Shown: in pieces, positions 5,205 through 5,378 of the stretch
Position numbering within the stretch: the stretch's first letter is position 1
Layout: every line of letters begins with the position of its first letter
Source: Endomicrobium sp.
GTDB lineage: Bacteria > Elusimicrobiota > Endomicrobiia > Endomicrobiales > Endomicrobiaceae
Direction of reading: 5' to 3'
Assembly (NCBI GenBank): GCA_031273645.1
Contig: JAISRM010000259.1
Location: 1 to 5,378 of the forward strand
Length of the DNA stretch: 5,378 nt
Notes under the pieces: model-generated
The model's input: only the letters and a program-made list of their open reading frames with translations
What the model was told of the DNA's origin: nothing
Database searches by the model: none
Program-made: the position numbers and the translations under genes

Positions 5205-5378
5205 CGTTTTCATGGGAATGACAGACACAAACAAAACAGACAAAGGCTGTATTCCATAAAACAGACGAAGTCTGCCCATTTTCATGGGAATGACAGGCGC
5301 AAACAAAACAGACAAAGGCTGTATTCCATAAAACAGACTAAGTCTGCCCATTTTCATGGGAATGACAGACACAAACAA
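5205..5378 (+). repeat. Tandem repeat, 72-bp unit, at least two full copies (runs off the right edge)
   Basis: Units lie at 5205-5276 and 5277-5348 (68/72 identical), and a third starts at 5349 and is cut by the window end. They are homologous to the 70-bp units at 611-796 but carry palindromes of the CAGAC/GTCTG type (5262-5274, 5334-5346) where the left array has CAGGC/GCCTG. Because 72 is a multiple of three, a repetitive open frame exists on the minus strand; it looks like translated repeat. Confidence 0.9.

Noticed and set aside
5190..5378. Repetitive open frame on the minus strand running to the window edge (VIPMKMGR repeated)
   Set aside because: The 72-bp tandem unit is a multiple of three, so it stays open by chance; VIPMKTGI-type peptides are a well-known artefact of these repeats.

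Overview
The window reads as an AT-rich chromosomal segment from a diderm (Gram-negative-type) bacterium. Two exported proteins with signal peptidase I signals and an outer-membrane beta-barrel ending in phenylalanine support an outer membrane. The base composition, the Porin_5-like barrel and the clostridial-looking ModC tail would fit a lineage such as Elusimicrobiota/Endomicrobia. That placement is a guess; nothing in the window fixes it.

All recognisable genes lie on the minus strand. Reading in the direction of transcription (right to left), the locus is modA (periplasmic molybdate-binding protein, start 4662), a putative outer-membrane porin (3834-2623), modB (permease, start 2517) and modC (ATPase, 1843-797). 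Spacings are 24 bp (modA-porin), 105 bp (porin-modB, holding a large terminator-like hairpin) and a 4-bp ATGA overlap (modB-modC). This looks like one oxyanion-import operon covering all envelope layers: the porin would pass molybdate or a related anion through the outer membrane, ModA would bind it, and ModB/ModC would move it across the inner membrane. The porin between modA and modB is the unusual part. Beyond modC, at the left edge, is the 5' end of an unrelated gene, purH (purine biosynthesis), which runs out of the window.

The operon sits between two repeat-rich non-coding regions (about 288-796 and about 4860-5378) built from the same parts in the same order: a 72-bp direct repeat (70/72 identical between the two sides), an AT-rich core bounded by inverted GGGAATCC/GGATTCCC motifs, 70- or 72-bp tandem units, and many copies of a 13-bp palindrome (CAGACTTCGTCTG and the compensated form CAGGCTTCGCCTG). 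Comparing the two sides shows small blocks present in one and absent in the other, so these parts seem to insert and spread. One palindrome copy lies 1 nt beyond the modC stop, followed by TTTT, and may serve as the operon terminator. The roughly 200-bp modA leader (4663-4898) carries a pair of 27-bp direct repeats and a perfect 8-bp hairpin, both unexplained.

I see no RNA gene, CRISPR array, transposase or convincing ModE-type operator. The open frames inside the repeat regions are translated repeats, not genes.
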